A stretch of 64,000 bases of DNA from Massilia kyonggiensis (GCF_024756235.1 NZ_JANUGY010000001.1:849711-913710); one strand, 5' to 3'. Counted from the first letter of the stretch, positions 33,077-42,091 are shown. A program made the numbers and translations. The notes: generated by a model not told the origin, from the letters alone.

Positions 33077-34387
33077 TTATTGGTTCTTCGGCCGCTTGTC
33101 GACCACGCGGCGCGCCTTGCCGGTCAGCGAGCGTTCGATGCCTTGCGCGGGCAGCAGGGTGACGGTCGTCGTCACGCCGATATACGTCTTGATGCGGTGC
33201 TGCAGCTCGCGGGCCAGCGCGTCCACGTTGTCCGCACCTTCTTCGCGCAGCTCGCAATGGACGGCCAGCGCATCGAGGTGGCCGTCGCGCGTGACGACGA
33301 GTTGATAATGCGGCGCCAGCGCCGGCATCTGCAGGATGAGTTCCTCGACCTGGCTGGGGAACACGTTCACGCCGCGGATGATCAGCATGTCGTCCGAGCG
33401 GCCGTTGATGCGGCCCATGCGGCGCATGGAGCGCGCCGTCGGCGGCAGCAGTTTCGTGAGGTCGCGCGTGCGGTAGCGGATGATCGGCAGCGCCTCTTTC
33501 GTCAGCGACGTGAATACGAGCTCGCCCTCTTCCCCATCCGGCAGCACCTCGCCCGTGTCCGGATCGATGATCTCGGGATAAAAATGGTCTTCCCAGATCA
33601 CGGGACCGTCCTTGGCTTCGATGCATTCGCTGGCGACGCCCGGGCCCATCACTTCGGACAGGCCGTAGATGTCGACGGCGTCGATGCCGGCGCGCTCCTC
33701 GATCTCGCGGCGCATGGCATCCGTCCACGGCTCGGCACCGAAGATGCCGACCTTGAGCGAGGACGCGGCCGGATCGAGGCCCTGGCGCCTGAATTCCTCG
33801 ACGATGTTCAGCATGTACGACGGCGTCACCATGATGATGGACGGTTTAAAGTCCTGGATCAGCTGGACCTGTTTTTCCGTCTGCCCGCCCGACATCGGCA
33901 CGACGGTGCAACCGAGGCGCTCGGCGCCGTAGTGGGCACCGAGGCCACCCGTGAACAGGCCGTAGCCGTAGGCGATGTGCACCATGTCGCCGGGACGCCC
34001 GCCCGCCGCGCGGATCGAGCGCGCGACGACGCCCGCCCACGTGTCGATGTCGCGCTGCGTGTAGCCGACGACGGTCGGCTTGCCCGTCGTGCCGGACGAC
34101 GCGTGCACGCGCACGATCTGCTCGCGCGGCACGGCGAACAGGCCGAACGGGTAGTTGTCGCGCAGCGTCTTCTTTTCCGTGAACGGAAATTTGGCCAGGT
34201 CGGCCAGCGTTTTCAGATCGTCCGGATGTACGCCCGCCTCGTCGAACGCGCGGCGGTAATGGGGCACGTTGTCGTAAGCATGCTTCAGGCTCCATTTCAG
34301 CCGTTCCAGTTGCAGGGCCTGCAGTTCGTCGCGGCTGGCGCGCTCGATCGGGTCGAGTTCACCGGGTTGCGGGATACGTTGCACCAT
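33077..34387 (-). CDS. paaK: Phenylacetate-CoA ligase
   Basis: A 436-residue adenylate-forming ligase. It has the AMP-binding loop VHASSGTTGKPTVVGYT, GYGLFTGGLGAHYGAERLG, GAEPWTDAMRREIEERAG, the hinge region around YRTRDLTKLLPPTARSMRRM and the C-terminal GRSDDMLIIRGVNVFPSQVEE typical of PaaK. It activates phenylacetate with ATP and CoA, the entry reaction of the pathway. Its 5' end follows paaI by 16 bp within the leftward operon. Confidence 0.96.
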   Translation of the reverse strand: MVQRIPQPGELDPIERASRDELQALQLERLKWSLKHAYDNVPHYRRAFDEAGVHPDDLKTLADLAKFPFTEKKTLRDNYPFGLFAVPREQIVRVHASSGTTGKPTVVGYTQRDIDTWAGVVARSIRAAGGRPGDMVHIAYGYGLFTGGLGAHYGAERLGCTVVPMSGGQTEKQVQLIQDFKPSIIMVTPSYMLNIVEEFRRQGLDPAASSLKVGIFGAEPWTDAMRREIEERAGIDAVDIYGLSEVMGPGVASECIEAKDGPVIWEDHFYPEIIDPDTGEVLPDGEEGELVFTSLTKEALPIIRYRTRDLTKLLPPTARSMRRMGRINGRSDDMLIIRGVNVFPSQVEELILQMPALAPHYQLVVTRDGHLDALAVHCELREEGADNVDALARELQHRIKTYIGVTTTVTLLPAQGIERSLTGKARRVVDKRPKNQ

Positions 34388-34403
34388 CGTTGTCTCCTCC
34401 GTT

Positions 34404-34835
34404 TTACATGTCGACGACGTGCCCCGCGACGCGGTGCGACTTCCCGCGGAACAGCGCGACCTTGCGCCCGTCCTGGTCCGTCACGACGACGTCGTAGACA
34501 CCCGTCTTGCCGGCCAGCGCCTGCTCGACCGCTTCCGCCACGAGCACGTCGCCCGCGCGTCCGGGCGCGAGGTAGTCGATCGTGCAGCCGGCGCCCACGG
34601 TATTGAAATTGTGGGAATTGCAGGCGAACGCGAACGCGCTGTCGGCCAGCATGAAGATGAAACCGCCGTGGCAGGTGCCGTGGCCGTTCAGCATGTCCTC
34701 GCGCACCCGCATGCGCATGCGCGCGTAGCCGGGGCGGATCGCATCGAGCGTCATGCCCAGCGCCTGGCTGGCCGGGTCGCGTTCGTACATCGTCTTGCCG
34801 GCCAGTTCGGCCAAAGCTTGCGGGTCACCGTACAT
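34404..34835 (-). CDS. paaI: Phenylacetyl-CoA thioesterase PaaI (hot-dog fold)
   Basis: A 143-residue hot-dog thioesterase. The diagnostic segment is DMLNGHGTCHGGFIFMLADSAFAFACNSHN with the catalytic Asp, preceded by MTLDAIRPGYARMRMRV. It hydrolyses hydroxyphenylacetyl-CoA esters that would block the pathway. The ATG at 34835 begins MYGDPQALAELAG, overlapping the end of paaH by 11 bp; longer upstream reading has no homology. Confidence 0.94.
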   Translation of the reverse strand: MYGDPQALAELAGKTMYERDPASQALGMTLDAIRPGYARMRMRVREDMLNGHGTCHGGFIFMLADSAFAFACNSHNFNTVGAGCTIDYLAPGRAGDVLVAEAVEQALAGKTGVYDVVVTDQDGRKVALFRGKSHRVAGHVVDM

Positions 34836-36315
34836 GGATGCGCGCTCCCTCGGGATTGGCGGCGAGCTTGCGGCGCAGCAGCGGCGACACGCGGTAGCGG
34901 TCTTCGCCATACGCAGCGCCCAGGTTGGCCAGCACGGTGAACACATGGTGCAGGCCGATGCTATCCGCCCACGCCAGCGGACCGCGCGGATAGTTCACGC
35001 CCTTCTGCATCGCGATGTCGACGGCGGCCGCGGAGCACACGCCTTGGTTGACGGCATCGAGCGCCTCGTTGGCCAGCATCGCGACGGTGCGCATCACTGC
35101 CATGCCCGGCACGTCGTCGAGGCGCGTCACCGTGAAGCCGGCCTGCTGGAACAGGCCGACGGCGGCGTTCCAGGCGGCGTCGCTGCACTGGTCCGCGCGC
35201 GCCAGCGCGATGCGCGTGGCCTTGGCCGGGTCGAGCAGCAGGTCGAACAGGATCGTGTCCGGGCGGCCCTCGTCAAGCGCGCGCTGCGTGGCGCTGCGGC
35301 CGTCGGTCAGGAAGATCGTGGCGGCGCCCTCTGCGGCGCCCAGGCGCGCTTTCAGGGCAGCGGTCACTAGATCGACACCGCCCAGCGTCGCCTGTGCGGC
35401 CCCCTGCTGCGCGGGCTCGGCCTGCGCCTGCGGCATTGCGACGTCGTCGCCGTAACGATAGAACCCGCGGCCTGTCTTGCGGCCCAGGAAGCCTGCATTC
35501 ACCAGTTCCTGCTGCACGACGGACGGCGCGAAGCGCGGGTCGCCGTAGTACGCGTGGAAGACGGATTGCGTGACCGAGTAATTGACATCGTGTCCTATCA
35601 GGTCCATCAGTTCGAAGGGGCCCATGCGGAAGCCGCCGCAGTCGCGCATCACGGCATCGATCGTGGCCGGATCGGCGGCCTGTTCGAGCAGCAGGCGCAA
35701 CGCCTCCGCATAGTAAGGCCGCGCCACGCGGTTGACGATGAAGCCGGGCGTCGACTTTGCGTGCACCGGATTCTTGCCCCAGGCCGCGGCGGTCGCATAC
35801 ACCGTGTCGGCGGCGGCCTTGTCGGTGGCGACGCCCGAGATCACTTCCACCAGCGCCATCAGCGGCACCGGATTGAAGAAGTGCATGCCGACGAGGCGTT
35901 CGGGGCGCTGCAGTTTGGCACCGATCGCGGTGACGGAAATCGACGACGTGTTCGTGGCGAGGATGCAGTCCGGGCCGACGATGCCTTCCAGGTCGGCGAA
36001 CAGGGCGCGCTTGACGTCGAGGTCTTCGACCACGGCTTCGACCACGAGCGCGGCATCCTTCGCTTCATCGAGCGAGCGCATCGCGTGCACGCGCTCGCGC
36101 GCGAGATCCGCTTCCGCCGCGCCCATGCGGCCTTTTTCGACCAGCCGTGCGAGGGCTTTGGCGATGCCGGCGATCGCCTTGTCGACGGCTTCCGGCCGCG
36201 TGTCGAACAGCCTCACGGTATGACCGGCGACGGCCGCCACCTGCGCGATGCCGGAACCCATCGCGCCGCTGCCGATGACGGCGACGACGCTGCGCTTGTC
36301 CAATGCCTGGGCCAT
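34825..36315 (-). CDS. paaH: 3-hydroxyadipyl-CoA dehydrogenase PaaH
   Basis: A 496-residue 3-hydroxyacyl-CoA dehydrogenase, slightly longer than the E. coli enzyme. An N-terminal Rossmann fold has VIGSGAMGSGIAQVAAVAGH and VEAVVEDLDVKRALFADLE. The catalytic His is in HFFNPVPLMALVEVI. The first C-terminal 3HCDH domain starts near PGFIVNRVARPYY, and a second 3HCDH domain near the end (about residues 405-490) has VNQGVCSAAAVDIAMQKGVNYPRG. It oxidises 3-hydroxyadipyl-CoA with NAD+. Confidence 0.95.
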   Translation of the reverse strand: MAQALDKRSVVAVIGSGAMGSGIAQVAAVAGHTVRLFDTRPEAVDKAIAGIAKALARLVEKGRMGAAEADLARERVHAMRSLDEAKDAALVVEAVVEDLDVKRALFADLEGIVGPDCILATNTSSISVTAIGAKLQRPERLVGMHFFNPVPLMALVEVISGVATDKAAADTVYATAAAWGKNPVHAKSTPGFIVNRVARPYYAEALRLLLEQAADPATIDAVMRDCGGFRMGPFELMDLIGHDVNYSVTQSVFHAYYGDPRFAPSVVQQELVNAGFLGRKTGRGFYRYGDDVAMPQAQAEPAQQGAAQATLGGVDLVTAALKARLGAAEGAATIFLTDGRSATQRALDEGRPDTILFDLLLDPAKATRIALARADQCSDAAWNAAVGLFQQAGFTVTRLDDVPGMAVMRTVAMLANEALDAVNQGVCSAAAVDIAMQKGVNYPRGPLAWADSIGLHHVFTVLANLGAAYGEDRYRVSPLLRRKLAANPEGARIHVR

Positions 36316-36316
36316 C

Positions 36317-37108
36317 TCACTCTCCCTTGAATGCGGGCTGGCGCTTGGCGATGAACGCGGCGACGCCTTCGCGGTAATCGTGGCTGTAGCCCAGTTCGCG
36401 CATCATCTCCGCTTCCAGCTGCAGTTGCCGTTCCAGCGTGTTGCCCCAGCTTGCCTGCATGGCCCGCTTCGTGAACGCGAGGCCCTTCGTCGGCGCGGTG
36501 GCGAAATGACGGGCCATGGCCAGCGCCTCGTCCATCAGCGACTCGTCCGGCACGCAGCGCCAGATCAGGCCCCATTGCTCGGCCTTCTCGGCCGGCAGCT
36601 TGTCGCCCAGCAGTGCGAGGCCCATGGCGCGCGCCGGCCCGACGAGGCGCGGCAGCGCCCACGTGCCGCCCGTGTCCGGGATCAGGCCCAGCTTGCAGAA
36701 TGCTTCGATGAACGACGCCGACTGCGCCGCCAGCACGATGTCGCACGCGAGCACCAGGTTGGCGCCGGCGCCGGCGGCCACGCCGTTGACGGCGCAGATC
36801 ACAGGCAACGGCAGGCTTTTCAGGGTGAGCACGAGCGGGGCATAGAATTTTTCGACGGATTCGCCCAGGTCGACGCCCGGTGCGCCCGGCTCCACCGCGC
36901 GGTCGTTCAGGTCCTGTCCGGCGCAGAAACCGCGGCCGGCACCCGTCAGCAGCAGCACGCGGACGCTCCGGTCTTCTTCGACGCGCTTCAGGGCGTCGCG
37001 CACTTCCAGGTGCATCGCCTGGGTAAAACTGTTCAGGCGCTCGGGGCGGTTCAGGGTCAGCGTGGCGATGCCCTGCTCGATCGTGAACAGGATGGATTCG
37101 TAGGTCAT
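36317..37108 (-). CDS. paaG: 2-(1,2-epoxy-1,2-dihydrophenyl)acetyl-CoA isomerase
   Basis: A 263-residue crotonase-fold isomerase. It has LLTGAGRGFCAGQDLNDR in the acyl-CoA oxyanion-hole region, LPLPVICAVNGVAAGAGANLVLACD, and LGLIPDTGGTWALPRLVGPARAMGLALLG with the catalytic acidic residue. It converts the ring epoxide to the oxepin. The start ATG at 37108 begins MTYESILFTIEQGIATLTLN and has a GAGAC-type ribosome site. It ends one base before paaH starts. Confidence 0.94.
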   Translation of the reverse strand: MTYESILFTIEQGIATLTLNRPERLNSFTQAMHLEVRDALKRVEEDRSVRVLLLTGAGRGFCAGQDLNDRAVEPGAPGVDLGESVEKFYAPLVLTLKSLPLPVICAVNGVAAGAGANLVLACDIVLAAQSASFIEAFCKLGLIPDTGGTWALPRLVGPARAMGLALLGDKLPAEKAEQWGLIWRCVPDESLMDEALAMARHFATAPTKGLAFTKRAMQASWGNTLERQLQLEAEMMRELGYSHDYREGVAAFIAKRQPAFKGE

Positions 37109-37128
37109 GCGTGTCTCCTCGTTTTTAT

Positions 37129-38208
37129 TCACTCGACCACGTCGAAATCGACGACGACCTTGTCCGTCACCGGGAAGCTCTGGCAGCTCAGCACGAAGCC
37201 GCGCGCGACCTCGTAGTCTTCCAGCGCGTAGTTGACGTCCATGTCGACCTGCCCTTCGCGCACCTTGCAGCGGCACGTCGAGCACACGCCGCCCTTGCAC
37301 GAGTAGCGCATGTCGATGCCCGCGCGCAGGCCGGCGTCCAGCAGCGATTCCTTGTCGCGGTCCATCGTGAAGGTGGCGTGGTTACCGTCCATGATCACGG
37401 TGACTTCCGTGTGGTGGTGCGTTTCGCCGGCGGCCTGGCGGCGCGGCTTGCGGGGCTCTTGCGCGGCGCCCGCGGCGAACAGTTCGATGCGGATGCACTC
37501 CTTCGGCATGCCGGCTTCCTGCAGCGCGGCGGACACGCCGTGCATCATGTCTTCCGGACCGCAGATGAACGCGTAGTCGACGTCTTCCACGCGCAGCCAG
37601 CGCTGGAACAGCTGGCGGCATTTGTCCTGCGTGATGCGGCCGTTGAACAGCTCGATGTCCTGCTGCTCGCGGCTCATCACATAGACGAGGTTCAGGCGCT
37701 CCAGGTACTGGTCCTTCAGCTCGGCCAGCTCGTCGCGGAAAATCACGGACGACGACGCGCGGTTCCCGTACAACACGGTGAAGCGGCTGTGCGGCTCGGC
37801 GATCAGGGTCGTCTTGACGATGGACAGGATCGGCGTGATGCCGCTGCCGGCCGCGAAGGCCAGGTAGTGGCGGCGGCTGTCCGGTTCCAGCGGCAGGTTG
37901 AAGCGGCCCTCCGGCGGCATCACGTCGAGCGTGACGCCGGGCCGGATGCAGTCGTTGGCCCAGGTCGAGAACAGCCCGCCCGGCACGCGCTTGATGGCGA
38001 CACGCAGGCGGTCGTCCTGCACGGCCGAGCAGATGGAGTACGAGCGGCGCACGTCCTCGCCGTCTATCATCGCGCGCAACGTGAGGTGCTGGCCCTGGCG
38101 GTACCGGAACGCGTCGCGCAGCGGCGGCGGGACGTCGAACGTGACGGCGATGGCGTCGCGCGTCTCGTGCTTCACGTGCGCCACGGTCAATGGGTAGAAC
38201 TTGCTCAT
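37129..38208 (-). CDS. paaE: Phenylacetyl-CoA epoxidase reductase subunit
   Basis: A 359-residue flavin/iron-sulfur oxidoreductase. The FAD-binding barrel has RRSYSICSA (about 53-61), the NAD(P)H domain has FAAGSGITPILSIVK and YGNRASSSVIFRDELAELK. A C-terminal plant-type [2Fe-2S] ferredoxin domain has YSCKGGVCSTCRCKVREG plus a final CQSF. It passes electrons from NADPH to the PaaA diiron centre. Start is the ATG of MSKFYPLTVAHVKHETRDA; 7 bp separate it from paaD. Confidence 0.95.
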   Translation of the reverse strand: MSKFYPLTVAHVKHETRDAIAVTFDVPPPLRDAFRYRQGQHLTLRAMIDGEDVRRSYSICSAVQDDRLRVAIKRVPGGLFSTWANDCIRPGVTLDVMPPEGRFNLPLEPDSRRHYLAFAAGSGITPILSIVKTTLIAEPHSRFTVLYGNRASSSVIFRDELAELKDQYLERLNLVYVMSREQQDIELFNGRITQDKCRQLFQRWLRVEDVDYAFICGPEDMMHGVSAALQEAGMPKECIRIELFAAGAAQEPRKPRRQAAGETHHHTEVTVIMDGNHATFTMDRDKESLLDAGLRAGIDMRYSCKGGVCSTCRCKVREGQVDMDVNYALEDYEVARGFVLSCQSFPVTDKVVVDFDVVE

Positions 38209-38215
38209 GTGGGCC

Positions 38216-38743
38216 TCAATGGCATTTGAAGTAGTCGAACGGCTCGCGGCAATCGAGGCACTGGTACAGCGCTTTGCACGGGGTCGAGCCGAACTGGCTG
38301 GTGAGACGTGTGTGCAGCGAACCGCAATGCGGACACGCCACATCGGGCTGCGAGATCGCATGGCGCTTCACGCCGCGCGCGAGGCCGCTGATGTCGATCA
38401 CCTGCTGCACCGGCGGCGCGATCCCGTAGCCCTTCAGCGCGGCCTTGCCGGCGTCGCTCATCCAGTCCGTCGTCCACGCGGGCGACAGGCGGGTGACGAT
38501 GCGCAGCCGGTCCACGCCGCGTGCCTGCAACGCCTTGCCGATGTCTTCGGCGATCACTTCCATCGCGGGGCAGCCGGAATACGTCGGGGTGATCGTGACG
38601 ACGCATTCGCCGTCGCCGGCCACCGCCACGTCGCGCACGATGCCCAGGTCCACGACGGAGATCACCGGGATCTCGGGGTCCGGGACCTCGCCCAGCCAGG
38701 ACCATACCTGGCCAGCCGTGATCGCTGGCGTGGCCGCGGTCAT
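38216..38743 (-). CDS. paaD: Phenylacetyl-CoA epoxidase assembly subunit PaaD
   Basis: A 175-residue protein. The N-terminal DUF59/MIP18 domain (GEVPDPEIPVISVVDLGIVRDV, then ITPTYSGCPAMEVIAEDI) is joined to a C-terminal zinc-ribbon: CPHCG, TPCKALYQCLDC and the ending FDYFKCH. PaaD is needed for maturation of the epoxidase, probably of the iron or iron-sulfur sites. The start overlaps the paaC stop (TGATG). An ATG two codons earlier (38749) is possible, but the ribosome site spacing favours 38743. Confidence 0.93.
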   Translation of the reverse strand: MTAATPAITAGQVWSWLGEVPDPEIPVISVVDLGIVRDVAVAGDGECVVTITPTYSGCPAMEVIAEDIGKALQARGVDRLRIVTRLSPAWTTDWMSDAGKAALKGYGIAPPVQQVIDISGLARGVKRHAISQPDVACPHCGSLHTRLTSQFGSTPCKALYQCLDCREPFDYFKCH

Positions 38744-39498
38744 CACCATTCCACGCCCGGATAGGCGCGCTGCAGGAACTGCATCTCGGCCAGGATGTAG
38801 CCGAGGCGCTCCGTGTGCCGCCCCTGCTTGCCGCCGCGCTGGACGTACGCATCCGCAGAGGGCATCGCCAGCGTCGCCTCGTCCAGCACCTCGGCCACGT
38901 GGGCCAGGAATGCTTCGCGCAGCGGTTCCGTCGCCGGGGCCACGCCCTGCTCGACCATGGCCCGGTCGACGTCGTCGTAGAGGAACATCTCGCCGGCATA
39001 CGTCCACAGCTCGTCGATCGCGTCCTGCATCTTGCGCCGGCTGACGTCCGTGCCGTCGCCCAGGCGCACGACGAGGTCGCCGCTGCGGCGCAGGTGGTAT
39101 GTCACTTCCTTGATCGATTTTTCCGCGATCTCCCCGATGCGGCGGTCGCTGGACGACAGCAGGCCGCGCATCAGGAAGTAATGCCACGTATCGAACAGGA
39201 ACTGGCGCGTCAGCGTCTGCGCGTAGTCGCCGTTCGGCTGCTCGACGAGCAGGCAGTTGCGGAAGTCGCGGTTGTCGCGCAAATAGGCCAGGCGGTCCTC
39301 GTCGCGGCCATGGCCTTCGATCTCGCCCGCATACGTCAGCCACATCCGCGTCTGGCCCAGCAGGTCGAGGGCGACGTTGGTCAGGGCCATGTCCTCTTCC
39401 AGCGCCGGGCCCTTGCCGCACAGTTGCGACAGCTGTTGCGACAGGATCAGCGCGTTGTCGCCCTGGCGCAGGAGGTATTCGAACTTGTTCGCATCCAT
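38743..39498 (-). CDS. paaC: Phenylacetyl-CoA epoxidase structural subunit PaaC
   Basis: A 251-residue ferritin-like helical subunit: LRQGDNALILSQQLSQLCGKGPALEEDMALTNVALDLLGQ, RDNRDFRNCLLVEQPNGDYAQTL, and the C-terminal LGYILAEMQFLQRAYPG. It forms the stable heterodimer with catalytic PaaA and lacks a functional metal site in studied homologues. It overlaps paaD and starts 7 bp after paaB. Confidence 0.95.
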   Translation of the reverse strand: MDANKFEYLLRQGDNALILSQQLSQLCGKGPALEEDMALTNVALDLLGQTRMWLTYAGEIEGHGRDEDRLAYLRDNRDFRNCLLVEQPNGDYAQTLTRQFLFDTWHYFLMRGLLSSSDRRIGEIAEKSIKEVTYHLRRSGDLVVRLGDGTDVSRRKMQDAIDELWTYAGEMFLYDDVDRAMVEQGVAPATEPLREAFLAHVAEVLDEATLAMPSADAYVQRGGKQGRHTERLGYILAEMQFLQRAYPGVEW

Positions 39499-39505
39499 GT
39501 GCCGC

Positions 39506-39790
39506 TCACAGGTTCTTGACGTCTTCCGGCATCGGGAAGAAGGTCGGGTGGCGATACACCTTGCTGTTCGACGGTTCGAACAGAGCGTCCTTGTCGGCCG
39601 GGCTGGATGCGACGATGTCGGCGGCTTTTACTACCCAGATCGACACGCCTTCGTTGCGGCGCGTATAGACGTCGCGCGCGTTGTTGATCGCCATCTCGGC
39701 ATCCGGCGCATGCAGGCTGCCCACGTGCTTGTGGGCGAGGCCGTGCTGGCTGCGGATGAAGACTTCCCACAGGGGCCATTCCTTGCTCAT
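39506..39790 (-). CDS. paaB: Phenylacetyl-CoA epoxidase subunit PaaB
   Basis: A 94-residue subunit: MSKEWPLWEVFIRSQHGLAHKHVGSLHAPDAEMAINNARDVYTRRNEGVSIWVV in outline, ending PTFFPMPEDVKNL. PaaB bridges PaaAC dimers in the multicomponent epoxidase. The ATG at 39790 is the canonical start; five upstream codons in frame have no role. Follows paaA by 24 bp. Confidence 0.95.
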   Translation of the reverse strand: MSKEWPLWEVFIRSQHGLAHKHVGSLHAPDAEMAINNARDVYTRRNEGVSIWVVKAADIVASSPADKDALFEPSNSKVYRHPTFFPMPEDVKNL

Positions 39791-39814
39791 TGCTGTCTCC
39801 CTCATTGCTTTCCG

Positions 39815-40804
39815 TTATGCGGCGGCTTTTTTAGCGGCCTGCTTGTCCGCGTGGGCGACGAGCGCGTCGCGGAACCATGCGCCATCCTCGTACGCCTTCA
39901 CGCGGGTCCGCAGGCGCTCCTTGTTGCACGGCCCGTTGCCCTTGAGGACGTTATAAAACTCGTCCCAGTCGATCTCGCCGAAGTCGTAATGGCCCCGTTC
40001 CTCGTTCCATTTGAGGTCGGGATCGGGAATGGTGAGACCGAGGAATTCGGCCTGGGGCACGGTCTGGTCGACCATGCGCTGGCGCAGCTCGTCGTTCGAG
40101 AACAGCTTGATGCGCCATTGCGTCGATTGCGCGCTGTTGACGGATTCCGCGTCGGACGGGCCGAACATCATCAGGGAAGGCCACCACCAGCGGTTGAGGG
40201 CATCCTGCGCCATCGCCTTTTGCTCGGGCGAGCCCTGGGCCAGCTTCATCATGATGTCGTAGCCCTGGCGCGCGTGGAACGACTCTTCCTTGCAGACGCG
40301 GATCATCGCGCGGGCATACGGACCGTACGAGCAGCGGCACAGCGGGATCTGGTTGATGATCGCGGAGCCGTCCACGAGCCAGCCGATGGCGCCGATGTCG
40401 GCCCACGTCAGGGTCGGGTAGTTGAAGATGCTCGAGTACTTGGCCTTGCCCGAGTGCAAAGCAGCCAGCAGCTCGTCGCGCGACACGCCCAGCGTCTCCG
40501 CGGCGCTGTACAGGTACAGGCCGTGGCCGGCCTCGTCCTGGATCTTGGCCAGCAGGATAGCTTTGCGCTTCAGCGTTGGCGCGCGCGTCACCCAATTACC
40601 CTCCGGCAGCTGGCCGACGATCTCGGAATGCGCATGCTGGGAAATCTGGCGGATCAAGGTCTTGCGGTACGCCTCGGGCATCCAGTCCTTGGCTTCGATC
40701 TTCACGCCGGCATCGATGCGCGCCTGGAATGCCTGCTCTTCCTCGCCCATGTCGGCGCGGGTCTGGACCTGTTTCAGGCCGGTGTCCACCATCTGTGCAT
40801 ACAT
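39815..40804 (-). CDS. paaA: Phenylacetyl-CoA epoxidase catalytic (diiron) subunit PaaA
   Basis: A 329-residue ferritin-like oxygenase, usual length. Two carboxylate/His metal motifs are visible, [13 protein letters not shown] and [13 protein letters not shown], on the second and fourth long helices. [21 protein letters not shown] lines the substrate pocket. It inserts one oxygen of O2 into the ring of phenylacetyl-CoA to give the 1,2-epoxide, with PaaB, PaaC, PaaD and PaaE. It is the first gene of the leftward operon and faces paaX across a 105-bp regulatory region. Confidence 0.96.
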   Translation of the reverse strand: MYAQMVDTGLKQVQTRADMGEEEQAFQARIDAGVKIEAKDWMPEAYRKTLIRQISQHAHSEIVGQLPEGNWVTRAPTLKRKAILLAKIQDEAGHGLYLYSAAETLGVSRDELLAALHSGKAKYSSIFNYPTLTWADIGAIGWLVDGSAIINQIPLCRCSYGPYARAMIRVCKEESFHARQGYDIMMKLAQGSPEQKAMAQDALNRWWWPSLMMFGPSDAESVNSAQSTQWRIKLFSNDELRQRMVDQTVPQAEFLGLTIPDPDLKWNEERGHYDFGEIDWDEFYNVLKGNGPCNKERLRTRVKAYEDGAWFRDALVAHADKQAAKKAAA

Positions 40805-40827
40805 GGCTGGGTCTCCGTTTGTGTTCT

Positions 40828-40891
40828 GTCTCAAACCATAATACGATACAAGAATAGCGATGTATAGCGAAATTTTGAATCATATTGAGAC
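40828..40891. promoter_or_regulatory. paaA-paaX intergenic control region with PaaX-like half operator
   Basis: Minus-strand AATATGATTCAAAAT (40872-40886) fits the PaaX consensus I recall from E. coli (WWTRTGATTCGCGNT) at the first ten positions and the last. A wider inverted repeat, GTCTCAA (40828-40834) and TTGAGAC (40885-40891), flanks the region. A leftward promoter candidate is TATACA-N17-TATTAT just in front of paaA. Position and match suggest PaaX repression relieved by phenylacetyl-CoA. Confidence 0.6.
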
Positions 40892-40909
40892 GCGGTAAAA
40901 TCGCCCACC

Positions 40910-41836
40910 ATGACCCAGCCCAGCAGCCACAAGTGGATCCACCACTTCCTCGAGACCGACCCGCCGCGCTCCAAATCCCTCGTGATGACGATCTTCGGCG
41001 ACGCCATCGCGCCGCACGGCGGCCGCCTGTGGCTGGGCAGCCTGATCGAACTTGTGGCGCCGCTGGGCGTCACGGACCGGCTTGTGCGCACGAGCGTGTT
41101 CCGCCTCGTGCAGGAAGGCTGGCTGGTGGCGAACCGCGAGGGCCGGCGCAGCAGTTATGCGCTGCAGCCCGACGCCGCGCCCCGCTTCGCGCGCGCCAAC
41201 CGCCGCATCTACGCGCCGCCCGGCGTCGACTGGGACGGCCGCTGGACCCTGCTGCTGGCCCCCAACGGCAGCATCGACAGTGCGCTGCGCGCGGCCGTGC
41301 GCAAGGAACTCGAATGGGAAGGATTCGCCATGCTGGCGCCGGGCCTGCTGGCGCATCCGGCGGCCGACCCCGACGGCGTGGCCGAGGTGCTGCGGCGCGT
41401 GGAGGGCGGCGGCAAGATCTTCGTCTGCGCGGCGACGGAACTGCCGGGTGTCGGCGCGCGGCCGCTGGCCGAACTGGTGCGCGAAGGGTGGGATTTGTCC
41501 GCCGTCGTGGCCGGCTACCACCGATTCATCGATCAATTCACGCCGCTGCTCGACCTGCTGCGCGGCGAGTCCGAACCGGATCCGCAACAGGCCTTCATCG
41601 TGCGCACGCTGCTGATCCATGCCTACCGCCGCGTCCAGCTGCACGATCCGATGCTGCCGCTCGCGCTGCTGCCCCAGCCGTGGCCGGGGTCGGCGGCGTA
41701 TGCGTTGGCGCAGGCGATCTATCGCCTCGTGTGGGCGCCGGCCGAACGGCATCTGATGGACGTGCTGCGGCGCGAGGATGCGGGGGCGCCGGAAGCGGAT
41801 GCGGGGCTGGTCGAACGGTTCGGCGGGCTGGGCTGA
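40910..41836 (+). CDS. paaX: Phenylacetic acid degradation operon repressor
   Basis: A 308-residue PaaX-family regulator. The N-terminal winged helix-turn-helix is visible in LVMTIFGDAIAPHGGRLWLGSLIELVAPLGVTDRLVRTSVFRLVQEGWL, and the following wing has NREGRRSSYALQ. The C-terminal domain has GVDWDGRWTLLL and the DPMLPLALLPQPWPG segment. In E. coli it represses paa genes and is released by phenylacetyl-CoA. It is divergent from paaA and ends back to back with the DUF2442 gene. Confidence 0.95.
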   Translation: MTQPSSHKWIHHFLETDPPRSKSLVMTIFGDAIAPHGGRLWLGSLIELVAPLGVTDRLVRTSVFRLVQEGWLVANREGRRSSYALQPDAAPRFARANRRIYAPPGVDWDGRWTLLLAPNGSIDSALRAAVRKELEWEGFAMLAPGLLAHPAADPDGVAEVLRRVEGGGKIFVCAATELPGVGARPLAELVREGWDLSAVVAGYHRFIDQFTPLLDLLRGESEPDPQQAFIVRTLLIHAYRRVQLHDPMLPLALLPQPWPGSAAYALAQAIYRLVWAPAERHLMDVLRREDAGAPEADAGLVERFGGLG

Positions 41837-42091
41837 TCAGCAATCCAGCGCAAATTGCGCCGCCGCCATCGGATGGCGGATGCGGTCCAGCGCCAGTTCC
41901 AGGTCGAGCCCGGGCCAGTACAAGCATTCCGTGCCCACGGCCTGGATATGGCACAGCTGCGCCACGGTGGCGTGCTCGAACCAGGGGAACAGCGCGAACG
42001 GCACATACAGCTCTTCGTCGCGCCAGCGCAGCCAGAAGCCGCGCCGGTCGATGCTCGTGATTTCCGGCCGCGCCACACGAATAGTCATCAT
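41837..42091 (-). CDS. DUF2442-family protein, 84 aa
   Basis: A small protein with the DUF2442 pattern: ITSIDRRGFWLRWRDEELYVPFALFPWFEHATVAQLCHIQAVG, then LYWPGLDLELALDRI. DUF2442 proteins are often encoded beside DUF4160 toxins-like partners, but no partner is present here. Two adjacent ATGs (42091, 42088) are possible; the GGAGGG ribosome site fits either. Its stop abuts the paaX stop on the opposite strand. Confidence 0.82.
   Translation of the reverse strand: MMTIRVARPEITSIDRRGFWLRWRDEELYVPFALFPWFEHATVAQLCHIQAVGTECLYWPGLDLELALDRIRHPMAAAQFALDC

Noticed and set aside
31937..34606. An 889-codon open frame antisense to paaJ, paaK and paaI
   Set aside because: Shadow of three clear paa genes; composition is typical of high-GC antisense frames.
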